From: JANQMX01 sp965247175
Lineage (GTDB): Bacteria > Pseudomonadota > Alphaproteobacteria > Kiloniellales > DSM-21159
Direction of reading: 5' to 3'
NCBI GenBank assembly: GCA_965247175.1
Contig: OZ252006.1
Span: forward strand, 1,488,001-1,552,000
Length of the DNA stretch: 64,000 nt
In this document: in pieces, positions 54,130 to 62,689 of the stretch
How positions within the stretch are numbered: the first letter of the stretch is position 1
Layout: each line of letters starts with the position of its first letter
Notes under the pieces: generated by a model
The model's input: the letters and a program-made list of their open reading frames with translations, nothing else
What the model was told of the DNA's origin: nothing
Database searches by the model: none
Position numbers and translations under genes: made by a program

Positions 54130-54299
54130 TCCTTCCCTCTTCGCGGCCCCGCTACGGCCAAGACGCCGTCTGCCGCTTCTCTTGCGCCATTGTCATAGCA
54201 GCTGCCAAGGCCTCGCTCCAACAGGTGGAAAACAAGGGTCAAGCCACTGAAGTTGCGGATGGTCCATTGCCGGCGGGCAGACGTTCGGTCTAATCTCCC

Positions 54300-54492
54300 G
54301 CCAGCGATGGTTCCCTTCGGGGACGCAAAAGGGAACGGGATGAGGTTGTGGCCGGCTAACTGCCGGCCTTGCAACCGAAGGCCCGGCTGCCCCCGCAACT
54401 GTAAGCGGCGAGCAGGCGCCCACCACTGGCCACTGGGAAACTGGGAAGGCCGGGCGCCAGCATCGACCCGCAAGCCAGGAGACCTGCCGTCG
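54300..54492 (+). promoter_or_regulatory. Cobalamin riboswitch
   Basis: An adenosyl/aquo-cobalamin aptamer: GATGGTTCCCTTCGG near 54306, the C-C-C-C-C-G-C-A-A-C-T-G-T-A-A core near 54391, G-C-C-A-C-T-G-G-G-A-A near 54427, and the B12 box GCCAGGAGACCTGCC at 54474-54488. It is read toward tonB. Downstream, GCGTCACC (54496) and GGTGACGC (54549) form an eight-base-pair stem that could act as the expression platform 35 bases before the start. B12 binding should shut off tonB expression. Confidence 0.93.
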
Positions 54493-54591
54493 CGAGCGTC
54501 ACCTTACCGCCGGCCGGGGTGTGTCGGTGGGACGGAAAGCCGTTTTGCGGTGACGCGTGAAAGCGTGATGCTGGCGAAAGGGCTCTAGGTC

Positions 54592-55728
54592 ATGGCCGAT
54601 GGGACGGCAGTGACCGCACTGGAAGGTAGAGAAGCGTGGCTCGACAAAGGCCCGCGGCTCGATCTCGTGGCATTTGCGGAGGACAGTCCGCGAGCCTCCG
54701 AAAAGCCGCGATTAGGTCGACGCAATGATCGCGCGATCTTGCCTGTGGCCCTACTCTCTTCCCTGGCAGTCCACGCCGGGGCGCTGGCCGGCGTGCTGGT
54801 GCTATCGGCCCAGTTCGCGCCAGTGCCTTTGCCTGTCGCAGGCCTTGTCTCGATCGGCGTCGTTGCTTCCGAGGGCAGCCCCGGCGCTGCTGTACCGAGC
54901 GTTGAGGACGTCTCCCCCGGTGTTGAGGCCCTGCAGCAATCCCCCTCGGCCGAGACGGTCTCGCCGGCCGTACCGCAAGCCGCGTTGGCCCCAACGGAGA
55001 CCGTGACGGCTCCGCCGATCGAGACCCTGGCCTCGCCGGCCCGCGAGATTGCCGTGAAGCCAGCGAACCTCTTGGAGAGCCTGGTCGAAGCTGATGCGGA
55101 GACCGCATTCCCCGTCTTGCCGGAGATCGAGCCGGCAAGCGGTGCGCCGTCACCGCAAGCCCTCCTGCTGGACTCGACCGAACCGAAGCGCTTGCCGGAC
55201 GTGTCCCCGGCCGCGACGGTCGCGAAAGCAGTCAGCGCTCGGACACCCCCTATGCCGTCTCGCAAGCCCCCGCCACCGCAGCTTGCGCAGGCGGCAGACA
55301 AGGCCCCGGCCGAAGACAGATCGCAGTTGGCGGCTACGCCGGGCCATGGTCAACGCCAGGCAGGAAAGAGCGCGGAGGCGAACGGCCGGCCAACGACCGA
55401 GGGCGGAGCGGCAACTGGAAGCAGCGGCAGCGGTGGAGCCGGAAGCGGCCCGCGCTTTGCCGGACAGGGCCTGTCTAATCCGCCGCCGCGCTATCCCCAT
55501 CTCGCTCGGCAGAAGGGCCAGGAGGGACGCGTTATCATCCGCGTCCGCGTCGGCACAGACGGCGACGCCAAGAGCGTCACGGTTCGAGAATCGAGCGGCT
55601 ACCCCCTGCTCGACAATGCAGCCGCTAAGGCAATCCGCGGTTGGCGTTTTGTGCCGGCGAGCTTGGCAGGGGTCGCCATGGCCGGCACGGTGGACGTTCC
55701 CGTGACCTTCCGGCTCACCGAGCAATAG
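54592..55728 (+). CDS. tonB: TonB energy transducer under B12 control
   Basis: 378 residues. A membrane anchor lies near residues 50-65 (L-L-S-S-L-A-V-H-A-G-A-L-A-G-V-L, with the S-x-x-x-H motif used for ExbB contact), then a long Pro/Glu/Ala-rich periplasmic spacer, and a C-terminal TonB domain (Y-P-H-L-A-R-Q-K-G-Q-E-G-R-V, G-Y-P-L-L-D-N-A-A). The riboswitch upstream ties it to cobalamin uptake through TonB-dependent receptors; none, and no exbB/exbD, is in the window. Confidence 0.9.
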   Translation: MADGTAVTALEGREAWLDKGPRLDLVAFAEDSPRASEKPRLGRRNDRAILPVALLSSLAVHAGALAGVLVLSAQFAPVPLPVAGLVSIGVVASEGSPGAAVPSVEDVSPGVEALQQSPSAETVSPAVPQAALAPTETVTAPPIETLASPAREIAVKPANLLESLVEADAETAFPVLPEIEPASGAPSPQALLLDSTEPKRLPDVSPAATVAKAVSARTPPMPSRKPPPPQLAQAADKAPAEDRSQLAATPGHGQRQAGKSAEANGRPTTEGGAATGSSGSGGAGSGPRFAGQGLSNPPPRYPHLARQKGQEGRVIIRVRVGTDGDAKSVTVRESSGYPLLDNAAAKAIRGWRFVPASLAGVAMAGTVDVPVTFRLTEQ

Positions 55729-55998
55729 GCAGCATTGCCGGAACCTCAACGGCAGCACGTCGTTGAGAATGCATACTCATTGTAGCAGTTTTGACCGAGA
55801 TCATAGTCCCTCGGCAGAGCTGCTCCCATCCTCCGGGCCATGATGGTCGGGCACATTCATCGGAAATCGCAAACCAAGGCTGGCGCGCCCCGCATTGGGA
55901 AAAGCTGCCACCCGGCCTGTTCGATTGACAACACCTGCCACTTTTGTTTCCTGCTGCAGCTGTCAGGACGGCGTTGAAGGTGGAGAGGCTCGCACTTC
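55729..55998. other. Intergenic region before the CBS gene
   Basis: About 270 bases. A short stem (CTCAACG / CGTTGAG at 55745-55767) may end the tonB transcript, but it is weak. The rest is lower in G+C than its neighbours and probably holds the promoter of the CBS-pyrophosphatase unit. No gene. Confidence 0.4.
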
Positions 55999-56457
55999 AT
56001 GCATTGCAAGGACTACATGCTCACCACACCGGTGAAGATCAGCAAAGACGCTCCGATCTCGGAAGCGATCGTGCTTATATTGAAGCACCGGCAGCAGCAC
56101 ATTTACGTGGTCGATACAGACGGTCGCTTCGTTGGCGAGCTGGATGCGCACGAATTCGCCAAGGTGCTGGCTCCGGCCACCGTCGGGCCGAACTACGGCA
56201 TGGAGAGCGAGATCAGCAGCTCCGCCAGCGCGGCAGAATCCTACGAGCAGGTCGAAGAGCGCCTGTCGAAGCAGGTGGCCCGTCCGGTCAAGGACTTCAT
56301 GGACGACGACCTGCCGGTGGTTCACCCAGAAATGGCGATTGCCGATGTGATCATGCTGCTGCGCGGCGGAACCGAGCGGATGCCGGTCGTCGATGCCGAC
56401 GGCAAGCTGGTCGGCGGCATTTCGATGATTTCCATCCTGGAGCGCTTCCACAACTAA
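55999..56457 (+). CDS. CBS-domain protein
   Basis: 152 residues with two CBS motifs: M-L-T-T-P-V-K-I-S-K-D-A-P-I-S-E at the start and M-D-D-D-L-P-V-V-H-P-E-M-A-I-A-D in the second half, each followed by the Y-V-V-D/P-V-V-D strand pattern. Such pairs bind adenine nucleotides and regulate a partner enzyme. The pyrophosphatase gene follows 37 bases later, so regulation of the pump by ATP/AMP is plausible; known CBS-type pyrophosphatases are soluble, so this pairing is inference. Confidence 0.87.
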   Translation: MHCKDYMLTTPVKISKDAPISEAIVLILKHRQQHIYVVDTDGRFVGELDAHEFAKVLAPATVGPNYGMESEISSSASAAESYEQVEERLSKQVARPVKDFMDDDLPVVHPEMAIADVIMLLRGGTERMPVVDADGKLVGGISMISILERFHN

Positions 56458-56494
56458 GGGCTCTCCAGGCTCTCAACTGCCTGGAGGCTCCTGA

Positions 56495-58519
56495 ATGACG
56501 TCTATCGGCTCGCATGCCATGGTGGCAGGCGGCGTGGGGCTGTTCATTGCCCTACTGCTCTACATCTCCGTGCGTCGCCGGTCTGCCGGCACGGCCGTCA
56601 TGGCGGAGATCTCCGACCAGATCCACCTCGGCGCGATGGCCTACCTGCGCAAGCAGTATACCTGGCTTGGCATTTTCGCCCTGGTCGTCGCCGCCCTGCT
56701 GTTTTGGAAAGTCGGCAGCGAGACGGCGGCCTGCTATCTGCTCGGCGTCTTAACCTCCTCCTTGGCCGGCTTCGTTGGCATGAAGGCAGCGACCAAGGCC
56801 AACGTGCGGACCACTGCAGCAGCCAAGGACAAGGGTGAAGCGGCAGCCTTGCTGGTCGCCTTCGACGGCGGCGCCGTGATGGGACTTGCCGTGGCAAGCC
56901 TGGGCCTCATGGGACTCGGCCTGCTGTTCAGCCTGCTCAGCGACGGCGTGGATACGATCTCGGTCATGTGGGGCTATGCCATGGGCGCCTCCTCGATCGC
57001 CCTCTTCGCGCGCGTCGGCGGCGGCATCTACACTAAAGCCGCCGACGTTGGTGCCGACCTAGTCGGCAAGGTGGAAAAGGGCATCCCCGAGGACGACCCG
57101 CGCAACCCGGGCGTCATCGCCGACAACGTCGGCGACAACGTGGGCGACGTTGCGGGCATGGGCGCCGACATCTTCGAATCCTACGTCGGCGCGGCGGTCG
57201 CCAGCATGACCATCGCAGTGACGCTGTCGGCCGATGAGATGGCGGCGATCTTCGGTCCCGACATCGGCGTTATCGTGCTCCTTGCCCTCCCTCTCGGCTT
57301 GCAACTCATCGGCCTGATTGCCTCGGTGCTCGGCGTTCTCTCGATGGTCTTTTGGCGCCGCTACGGCCCGCAGCAGGGCATCACTGCCTGCGAGTTGACC
57401 TCTGCCGTGCTGTTCAATGCCGGGGCGGCTGGGCTGCTGTACTACCTCTCCCTGCCCTGGAGCCTTTTCTGGGCTCTCGTCGCCGGCAACCTCGCCGGTG
57501 TCCTGATCGGCCGCGCCTGCCACCACTACACCATGGGCGCTCCGGTCATGCGCATTGCCGAAGCCTCCAAGACGGGCGCTGCCACCAACATCATCACGGG
57601 CATTGCCGTCGGCTTCCAATCCTGCGCCGCGCCGCTTTTGGTGATCAGCGCCGCCATCTTCGTCGCCTTCCAGGCTGCCGGCCTCTACGGTATCGCACTT
57701 GCCGCCGTCGGCATGCTGGCAACTGCCGGCATGATCATGACAATCGATGCCAGCGGGCCGATTGCCGACAACGCCGGCGGTATCACCGAGATGAGCGGCC
57801 TGGGACCCGAGGTGCGGGAGATCACCGACCGCCTGGACGCCGTCGGCAACACCACGGCAGCGACCGGCAAAGGCTTCGCCATCGGCTCGGCCGCTCTAAC
57901 CGCTCTTGCGCTTTTTGTCGCCTACAAGCAGGCGGTCGAGCAGGTCTCCGGCGACATCTCGATGGACATCAGCGATCCCAACATCATCGTCGGGGCTCTC
58001 ATCGGTGCCGTGGTGGTGCTTGTCGCCGCTTCCATGACCATGAGTGCGGTGGGCGCCGCTGCCGTCGAGATGGTCACCGAGATCCGCCGCCAGTTCCACG
58101 AGATTCCGGGCCTGATGGAAGGCACGGCCAAGCCGGATGCCGCGCGCTGCGTGCGCATCTCGACCGACGCCGCGCTCTCACGCATGGTCCCGCCGGGTAT
58201 TCTGGCGCTCGGAGCACCGGTCATCGTCGGCTTCTTGCTCGGGCCAGTCGCTCTCGGCGGCCTGCTGCTTGGCAGCCTTCTGGTCGGCGTGACCCTGGCC
58301 CTCTTTATGGCCAACGCCGGCGGGGCCTGGGACAATGCCAAGAAAGGCATCGAAGCAGGCCACCTGGATGGGGAAGGCAAGGGTGGTGAAGCGCATGCTG
58401 CGGCCGTTATCGGCGACACGGTGGGCGACCCCTTCAAAGATACCACCGGGCCCTCGATGAACATCCTGATCAAGCTGCTGTCGATCGTCGCCCTGGTGCT
58501 CGCGCCAATCGTGGCTTAG
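56495..58519 (+). CDS. hppA: Membrane pyrophosphatase, K+-dependent type
   Basis: A 674-residue polytopic protein (about 16 helices) that hydrolyses pyrophosphate to pump H+ or Na+. The active-site D-V-G-A-D-L-V-G-K-V-E and the D-D-P-R-N-P followed by A-D-N-V-G-D-N-V-G-D are intact. The diagnostic G-N-T-T-A-A-T-G-K-G has Ala where K+-independent enzymes have Lys, so it should need potassium. H+ versus Na+ pumping cannot be settled by eye. GGAGG precedes the ATG. A small membrane protein gene follows, and the V/A-ATPase operon converges on it. Confidence 0.95.
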   Translation: MTSIGSHAMVAGGVGLFIALLLYISVRRRSAGTAVMAEISDQIHLGAMAYLRKQYTWLGIFALVVAALLFWKVGSETAACYLLGVLTSSLAGFVGMKAATKANVRTTAAAKDKGEAAALLVAFDGGAVMGLAVASLGLMGLGLLFSLLSDGVDTISVMWGYAMGASSIALFARVGGGIYTKAADVGADLVGKVEKGIPEDDPRNPGVIADNVGDNVGDVAGMGADIFESYVGAAVASMTIAVTLSADEMAAIFGPDIGVIVLLALPLGLQLIGLIASVLGVLSMVFWRRYGPQQGITACELTSAVLFNAGAAGLLYYLSLPWSLFWALVAGNLAGVLIGRACHHYTMGAPVMRIAEASKTGAATNIITGIAVGFQSCAAPLLVISAAIFVAFQAAGLYGIALAAVGMLATAGMIMTIDASGPIADNAGGITEMSGLGPEVREITDRLDAVGNTTAATGKGFAIGSAALTALALFVAYKQAVEQVSGDISMDISDPNIIVGALIGAVVVLVAASMTMSAVGAAAVEMVTEIRRQFHEIPGLMEGTAKPDAARCVRISTDAALSRMVPPGILALGAPVIVGFLLGPVALGGLLLGSLLVGVTLALFMANAGGAWDNAKKGIEAGHLDGEGKGGEAHAAAVIGDTVGDPFKDTTGPSMNILIKLLSIVALVLAPIVA

Positions 58520-58691
58520 TCATCCTGCTGCGCTCTGGACTAAAGGGAGCCCCCGCGGCTCCCGGCTTTCCATAAGCATTTGTGAGGCAGGTCACGCTGC
58601 GCGTCGGCGACACCACCCATATTGAAATTATCGGACACAAAAGAGCATCGAGACGCCTCAACCGACCCAAGCCCAGAAAGGAGCGCGAAAG

Positions 58692-58895
58692 ATGTTGACC
58701 ACCTACGGTACTCGTCCAGAACACTTCGACGCATCGTATCCTTTCACTAAGCTCCCGAAGCAGAAGGTCGGTTTTAAATTGGGACGCTGGTCAAAGGCCC
58801 TGATGGACGGCGTCGCCGTGTTCACCGGCTTGGCCCTCTTGGTCCCGTCAGCGCTCGTTCTCTTCTCGCCCTTCATCGCCGCGGCTATGAACTGA
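58692..58895 (+). CDS. Small single-helix membrane protein
   Basis: A 67-residue protein with a polar N-terminus (T-Y-G-T-R-P-E-H-F-D-A-S-Y-P-F) and one predicted helix near residues 43-63 (V-F-T-G-L-A-L-L-V-P-S-A-L-V-L-F). AAAGGAGC lies well placed before the ATG and a terminator follows. I recognise no family. It lies 170 bases after the pyrophosphatase gene on the same strand, so it may be a partner subunit or simply a neighbour. Confidence 0.7.
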   Translation: MLTTYGTRPEHFDASYPFTKLPKQKVGFKLGRWSKALMDGVAVFTGLALLVPSALVLFSPFIAAAMN

Positions 58896-58926
58896 CCGAA
58901 ACGACCTCCAAAACGAGTGACACAGC

Positions 58927-58952
58927 AAAGCGCGCCTGTTGAGGCGCGCTTT
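58927..58952. terminator. Terminator between convergent units
   Basis: A 10-base-pair stem (AAAGCGCGCC / GGCGCGCTTT) with a six-base loop followed by a short T-run on the plus strand. It lies 31 bases after the small-protein stop and 17 bases before the end of the ATPase A gene, so it can serve both. Confidence 0.8.
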
Positions 58953-58969
58953 TCGCATTCTACGGGGAG

Positions 58970-60832
58970 CTAGCTGACACTGGCTTCCAGGCTCTCGATC
59001 TGACGCAGCAGATCACCATAGTCCGGCGAGTCCTTGGCGGCATAGTTGAGGTTCTTGAACAGCCCGGTCAGGCGCGTGAAATAGTCCCGCGCGGCTTCCT
59101 TGTCCTTGAAGCCATAGTCCCGGGTGACCAGAGCATAGACCTTGCTGAAGGTGAATTTCTGACGCTCCAGCGGGACCGAGGCGTCAACCGGGTCGAAGGC
59201 GTCCTGCTGTAGGTAGACCATGTCGACGAAGAGCGCCTTTTGCTGAAGGACGAAATCCTCCAGGGTTACGCCTTCTTCGCCGGTCACCTGCATCATTTGC
59301 AACACCGCCTCGCCCCGTTCCAACAGCGCCTGCATCTCGGCGACGCGAGCGGCCCAGCCCGCTTCCAGATGCTCGTCGTACCAGGGCGCCAGCTGCTCGG
59401 TATAGCGCGACCAGGAGATCAAGGGGTCGACTGCCGGATAGAAGCGCTTGTAGGCCCGGTCGGCCGAGAGGCCGAGGAAGCACTTGACGGTCGCCAGGGT
59501 CGACTGGGTTACCGGCTCATCGAAGTTGCCGCCAGCCGGCGAGACCGTGCCGATCATGGTCAGGCTCCCGACCGCGCCGTCGTTGGTTCGCACAACCCCG
59601 GCACGCTCATAGACACCCTTGATGGAGGATTCGAGGTAAGCCGGGAAGCCCTCCTCGCCCGGGATTTCCTCGAGGCGGCCCGAGGTTTCCCGCATCGCCT
59701 GCGCCCAGCGCGACGTGGAATCGGCGATGAGAAGCACGTCGTAGCCCATCTGCCGGTAGTACTCACCGAGGGTGATCCCGGTGTAGATCGAGGCCTCGCG
59801 CGCGGCCACCGGCATGGAGGAGGTGTTGCAGACGATGACGGTGCGGTCCATCAAGGTGCCGCCCGTCTTGGGGTCGCTCATCTTGGGAAACTCGTTGATT
59901 GTTTCCACCACCTCGCCGGCCCGCTCGCCGCAAGCCACGACCACCACCACGTCGACCGAGGAGTGGCGCGAGATCAGGTTCTGCAGCACCGTCTTGCCGG
60001 CGCCGAAGGGTCCAGGGATGCAGGCCGTGCCGCCGCGGGCAATGGGGAAGAAGGTGTCGATCAGGCGCTGAGTGGTGACGATTGGCTCATTGGGATAGAG
60101 CCGCCGGGACAGGCTGCGCTTCAAGAGGCCGGCGCTGAGCGGCCGGCGCACCGGCCAGCGCTGCGACAGCGAGACCGGCCGCTCGCGGCCGGCGCCGTCC
60201 GCCAGCCGGGCCACCACCTCGCGGACATGGAAGTTGCCTTCCTGAATCCAAGAGACGGTGAACTCTCCAGACCAGCCGAAGGGCACCATGATCTTGTGGG
60301 TGAAGCGGCCTTCCTGCACGGTCCCCAGGACGTCGCCTGCGGTGACCTTGGCCCCGCTGCGCACACTGGGGACAAAGGACCATTTGCTGCTGGTATCCAG
60401 GGGCGCCACATCGGCGCCGCGCGGCAGGAAGATGCCATAGCGGTTGGCAACCGCAGGCAGCGGCGCCTGCAGGCCGTCGAAGACCTGGCCGAGCAGCCCT
60501 GGGCCGAGTTCAACCGAGAGCATTTCGTAGCTCTGCTCCACCCCGTCGCCGACCGCTACACCCTCGGTGCTCTCGTAGACCTGGGCATCGGCGGTGATGC
60601 CCCGCACGCGCAAGACCTCCGCCTTTAGGCGCTCCTGCTCGCCACGCTCGTTGGGGCGGCTCGGGCAGATGTAGATGACCTCGTTCTTGACCAGCTTGCC
60701 GGGCGTCCCCTCGACATCCCGATTGACTTCGATCTCCACCAGATCGTCCTGGACCGCGACAATGCGGGCTGTCGATGGCTGATTGTCGCCGCTTCCCGGC
60801 GCGGTCCCAACGGCGTTTGTCGCATCGGCCAT
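58970..60832 (-). CDS. atpA: V/A-type ATPase catalytic subunit A
   Basis: The 620-residue catalytic subunit of a V/A rotary ATPase. The Walker A is G-P-F-G-A-G-K-T-V-L-Q (about residues 275-285), with D-S-T-S-R-W-A-Q-A-M-R-E and the E-I-P-G-E-E-G-F-P-A-Y region beyond. The long insert between N-terminal barrel and nucleotide domain distinguishes A subunits from F1 beta. It is the last gene of the visible operon; its start overlaps the previous stop by one base (TGATG). Subunit B, its usual neighbour, does not follow it. Confidence 0.95.
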   Translation of the reverse strand: MADATNAVGTAPGSGDNQPSTARIVAVQDDLVEIEVNRDVEGTPGKLVKNEVIYICPSRPNERGEQERLKAEVLRVRGITADAQVYESTEGVAVGDGVEQSYEMLSVELGPGLLGQVFDGLQAPLPAVANRYGIFLPRGADVAPLDTSSKWSFVPSVRSGAKVTAGDVLGTVQEGRFTHKIMVPFGWSGEFTVSWIQEGNFHVREVVARLADGAGRERPVSLSQRWPVRRPLSAGLLKRSLSRRLYPNEPIVTTQRLIDTFFPIARGGTACIPGPFGAGKTVLQNLISRHSSVDVVVVVACGERAGEVVETINEFPKMSDPKTGGTLMDRTVIVCNTSSMPVAAREASIYTGITLGEYYRQMGYDVLLIADSTSRWAQAMRETSGRLEEIPGEEGFPAYLESSIKGVYERAGVVRTNDGAVGSLTMIGTVSPAGGNFDEPVTQSTLATVKCFLGLSADRAYKRFYPAVDPLISWSRYTEQLAPWYDEHLEAGWAARVAEMQALLERGEAVLQMMQVTGEEGVTLEDFVLQQKALFVDMVYLQQDAFDPVDASVPLERQKFTFSKVYALVTRDYGFKDKEAARDYFTRLTGLFKNLNYAAKDSPDYGDLLRQIESLEASVS

Positions 60833-61539
60833 CAGGCTTCTCCCTCAAAATCCAGTGACACGAAACCGCCCAAACCGGCCTCCGTGAGGTCGTCGAATCG
60901 GCGCACCGCGGTCTCGGCGTTATAGCGGCTCCAACGATCGACCATGCTCCACTCGAGGACGTAGAGGACCACGGCTTCGAAGTCGAAAAGATGCTCGCCG
61001 GACAGACGCCGCAGACGCTTGTCCGACTCTTCGAGCACGAGGCGCTCCAGGGCGATGGCATCCCCCTCGCGCAGCAGGCGGTTGGCCTCGCGCAGCCACG
61101 GAAAAACTCCGTCCAGGCGGAAGGTCGGCTCTGTCCAATTGCGCGCGATGTGACCGACCCAACGCCCGATCCCCCAAGGCGTTTCCTTGGAGGGCGGCCC
61201 CTCGCCCTGCGCCCGCCGCCGCAGGGCGGCGATGCAGGTGCGAATCTCGAGGCGGTCGCGCACGATCTGCTGCAGGGTGTCGTTGTCGATGTACTGCATG
61301 ACCCGGCGGGCGCGATCGATCACATCTCGCTCGGTCACGGTCATCGGCAAGCTGCGCCAGTTCAAGGCGTTCTCGATCATGTGCAGCACCTTGGCGTCCT
61401 CGTCGCTCAAGACGCGCAATCGCTGATCGAGCTTGAGACGGGACAGCGGAGTCTGCTTCGCGACGAAGAGGGCCTCCGGGCTTGGCAGCGCGGAGATCAG
61501 CATGACGTAGGCGTCCTGATCGCTTGCGGTCTCAGACAT
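60832..61539 (-). CDS. V-ATPase operon C-like subunit (DUF2764 type)
   Basis: A 235-residue soluble, mostly helical protein: Y-V-M-L-I-S-A-L-P-S-P-E at the start, W-R-S-L-P near residue 63 and V-L-Y-V-L-E-W-S-M-V near the end. Its position between the E and A subunit genes matches the DUF2764/C-like proteins in bacterial V-type ATPase operons, which probably join rotor and stator. Assigned mainly on context; sequence alone is not decisive. Confidence 0.7.
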   Translation of the reverse strand: MSETASDQDAYVMLISALPSPEALFVAKQTPLSRLKLDQRLRVLSDEDAKVLHMIENALNWRSLPMTVTERDVIDRARRVMQYIDNDTLQQIVRDRLEIRTCIAALRRRAQGEGPPSKETPWGIGRWVGHIARNWTEPTFRLDGVFPWLREANRLLREGDAIALERLVLEESDKRLRRLSGEHLFDFEAVVLYVLEWSMVDRWSRYNAETAVRRFDDLTEAGLGGFVSLDFEGEA

Positions 61540-61544
61540 CTGCG

Positions 61545-62237
61545 TTACTTGACGATGCCTTCCAGGATGGCCCGGAAGCGGGGCTGCAGATGCTGCAACA
61601 GCAGCGAAGCGACAGCGGTATCGGTCAGGTCGAGCGTCACCTCCTTCTCGGTGACGTGCACGCGCAGGCCGCTCGCAAAGTCATCAGAGCCGGTGAAGGT
61701 GACCCCGCTGCGCAGCATCTCGCCGGTCAGGCCGAAGACGAACTTGGTCAAGGTGCCTTCGCGCAGCTCTTCCGGGTGCTGCCTCAGCTCCTGCAGGCCG
61801 ACCACCGCTTCGGGAAGGATGACCTCGAGGCTATCCCCCTCCGCGATCTCGGCGCCGTCGCGGGTACGTCCGGCCACTTCCAGGATCATCCGCTTGAGCA
61901 CCTCCGGGTCCTGCAGCTGGTGCGAGACCAGGCGTTCGACGTCGGCGCTGAACTGATGCGCGAGCTGCGACTTCATATCGAGCACGGTATCGCGCATGGC
62001 CGTCTTCAGTGCCTCCTCCCCGGCGGAACGGTAGGCGTCAGCCTCCTTGCGGGCGCTTTCCAGCCGCGCCTGCGCCTCGGCGGAGGCTTTGTCGAGGATC
62101 TGCTTCGCCTGCGCCCGCGCCTCAGAGAGGATCGTGTCCGCCTCCGCCCGTCCGGCGGAGACACCCTCCTCGCGCAGCCGGCCGATGAGGGCGTCGACGC
62201 CGCTCGAGAGTGGCTGTTGTTCGATACGCTTGGCCAT
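61545..62237 (-). CDS. V/A-type ATPase peripheral-stalk subunit E
   Basis: 230 residues: a long N-terminal helix rich in Glu/Ala/Arg (residues 20-100, coiled-coil heptads, A-R-A-Q-A-K-Q-I-L-D-K-A-S-A-E-A) and a C-terminal globular part with E-V-T-L-D-L-T-D-T. This is the shape of the E stalk subunit. The start is the ATG overlapping the K stop (GTGATG); a GTG three bases earlier is open. Five bases separate it from the next gene. Confidence 0.88.
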   Translation of the reverse strand: MAKRIEQQPLSSGVDALIGRLREEGVSAGRAEADTILSEARAQAKQILDKASAEAQARLESARKEADAYRSAGEEALKTAMRDTVLDMKSQLAHQFSADVERLVSHQLQDPEVLKRMILEVAGRTRDGAEIAEGDSLEVILPEAVVGLQELRQHPEELREGTLTKFVFGLTGEMLRSGVTFTGSDDFASGLRVHVTEKEVTLDLTDTAVASLLLQHLQPRFRAILEGIVK

Positions 62238-62689
62238 CACGCCGCTCCCGGCACGCCGGCGCTGACCACCAGGGCGAAGACGAAGGCGAAGACGGCGAAG
62301 CCCTCGATGATCGCCGCCGGCGCCAACGAAAGGCCGAAGATCTCGGGCTTCTCCTTGAAGGCGTTAATCGCCGAGGCGCAAGCGCGGCCCTGCCAGATCG
62401 CCGAATAGAGCAAGGCGATGCCGGCGAAGAAGCCGATACCGAAGAGCGCGCCGGCGTTCTCTGGCGTCACCTCCCGATTGAGGGTGAACATGATGACGAT
62501 GCCATAGATCACCATGGAAGACGGCAGAGCCGACAGGCCGACATAGCGGCCATAGCCTCCCTCCGTCTCTAGCATCGCCCCGATACCGGCCTGTCCGGCG
62601 ATGGCGCAGCCGATCGAGCTGCCGATGGCGCCGATCGCCATGGGCGAATAGATACCAGTCCATCCCAGGGCCAGGACCAACTCGTTCAT
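62237..62689 (-). CDS. V/A-type ATPase proteolipid subunit K
   Basis: A 150-residue double hairpin of four membrane helices that forms the rotor ring. The ion-binding Glu is in I-I-E-G-F-A-V (helix 4) and a helix-3-region Gln in A-I-W-Q-G. Where sodium-type K subunits have L-x-x-T-Q this one reads L-P-S-S-M, so the Na+-ligand Gln is missing. The start is at 62689 because GGAGGTGC lies upstream; the longer frame reads into the I gene. It overlaps the I subunit stop by four bases. Confidence 0.93.
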   Translation of the reverse strand: MNELVLALGWTGIYSPMAIGAIGSSIGCAIAGQAGIGAMLETEGGYGRYVGLSALPSSMVIYGIVIMFTLNREVTPENAGALFGIGFFAGIALLYSAIWQGRACASAINAFKEKPEIFGLSLAPAAIIEGFAVFAFVFALVVSAGVPGAA

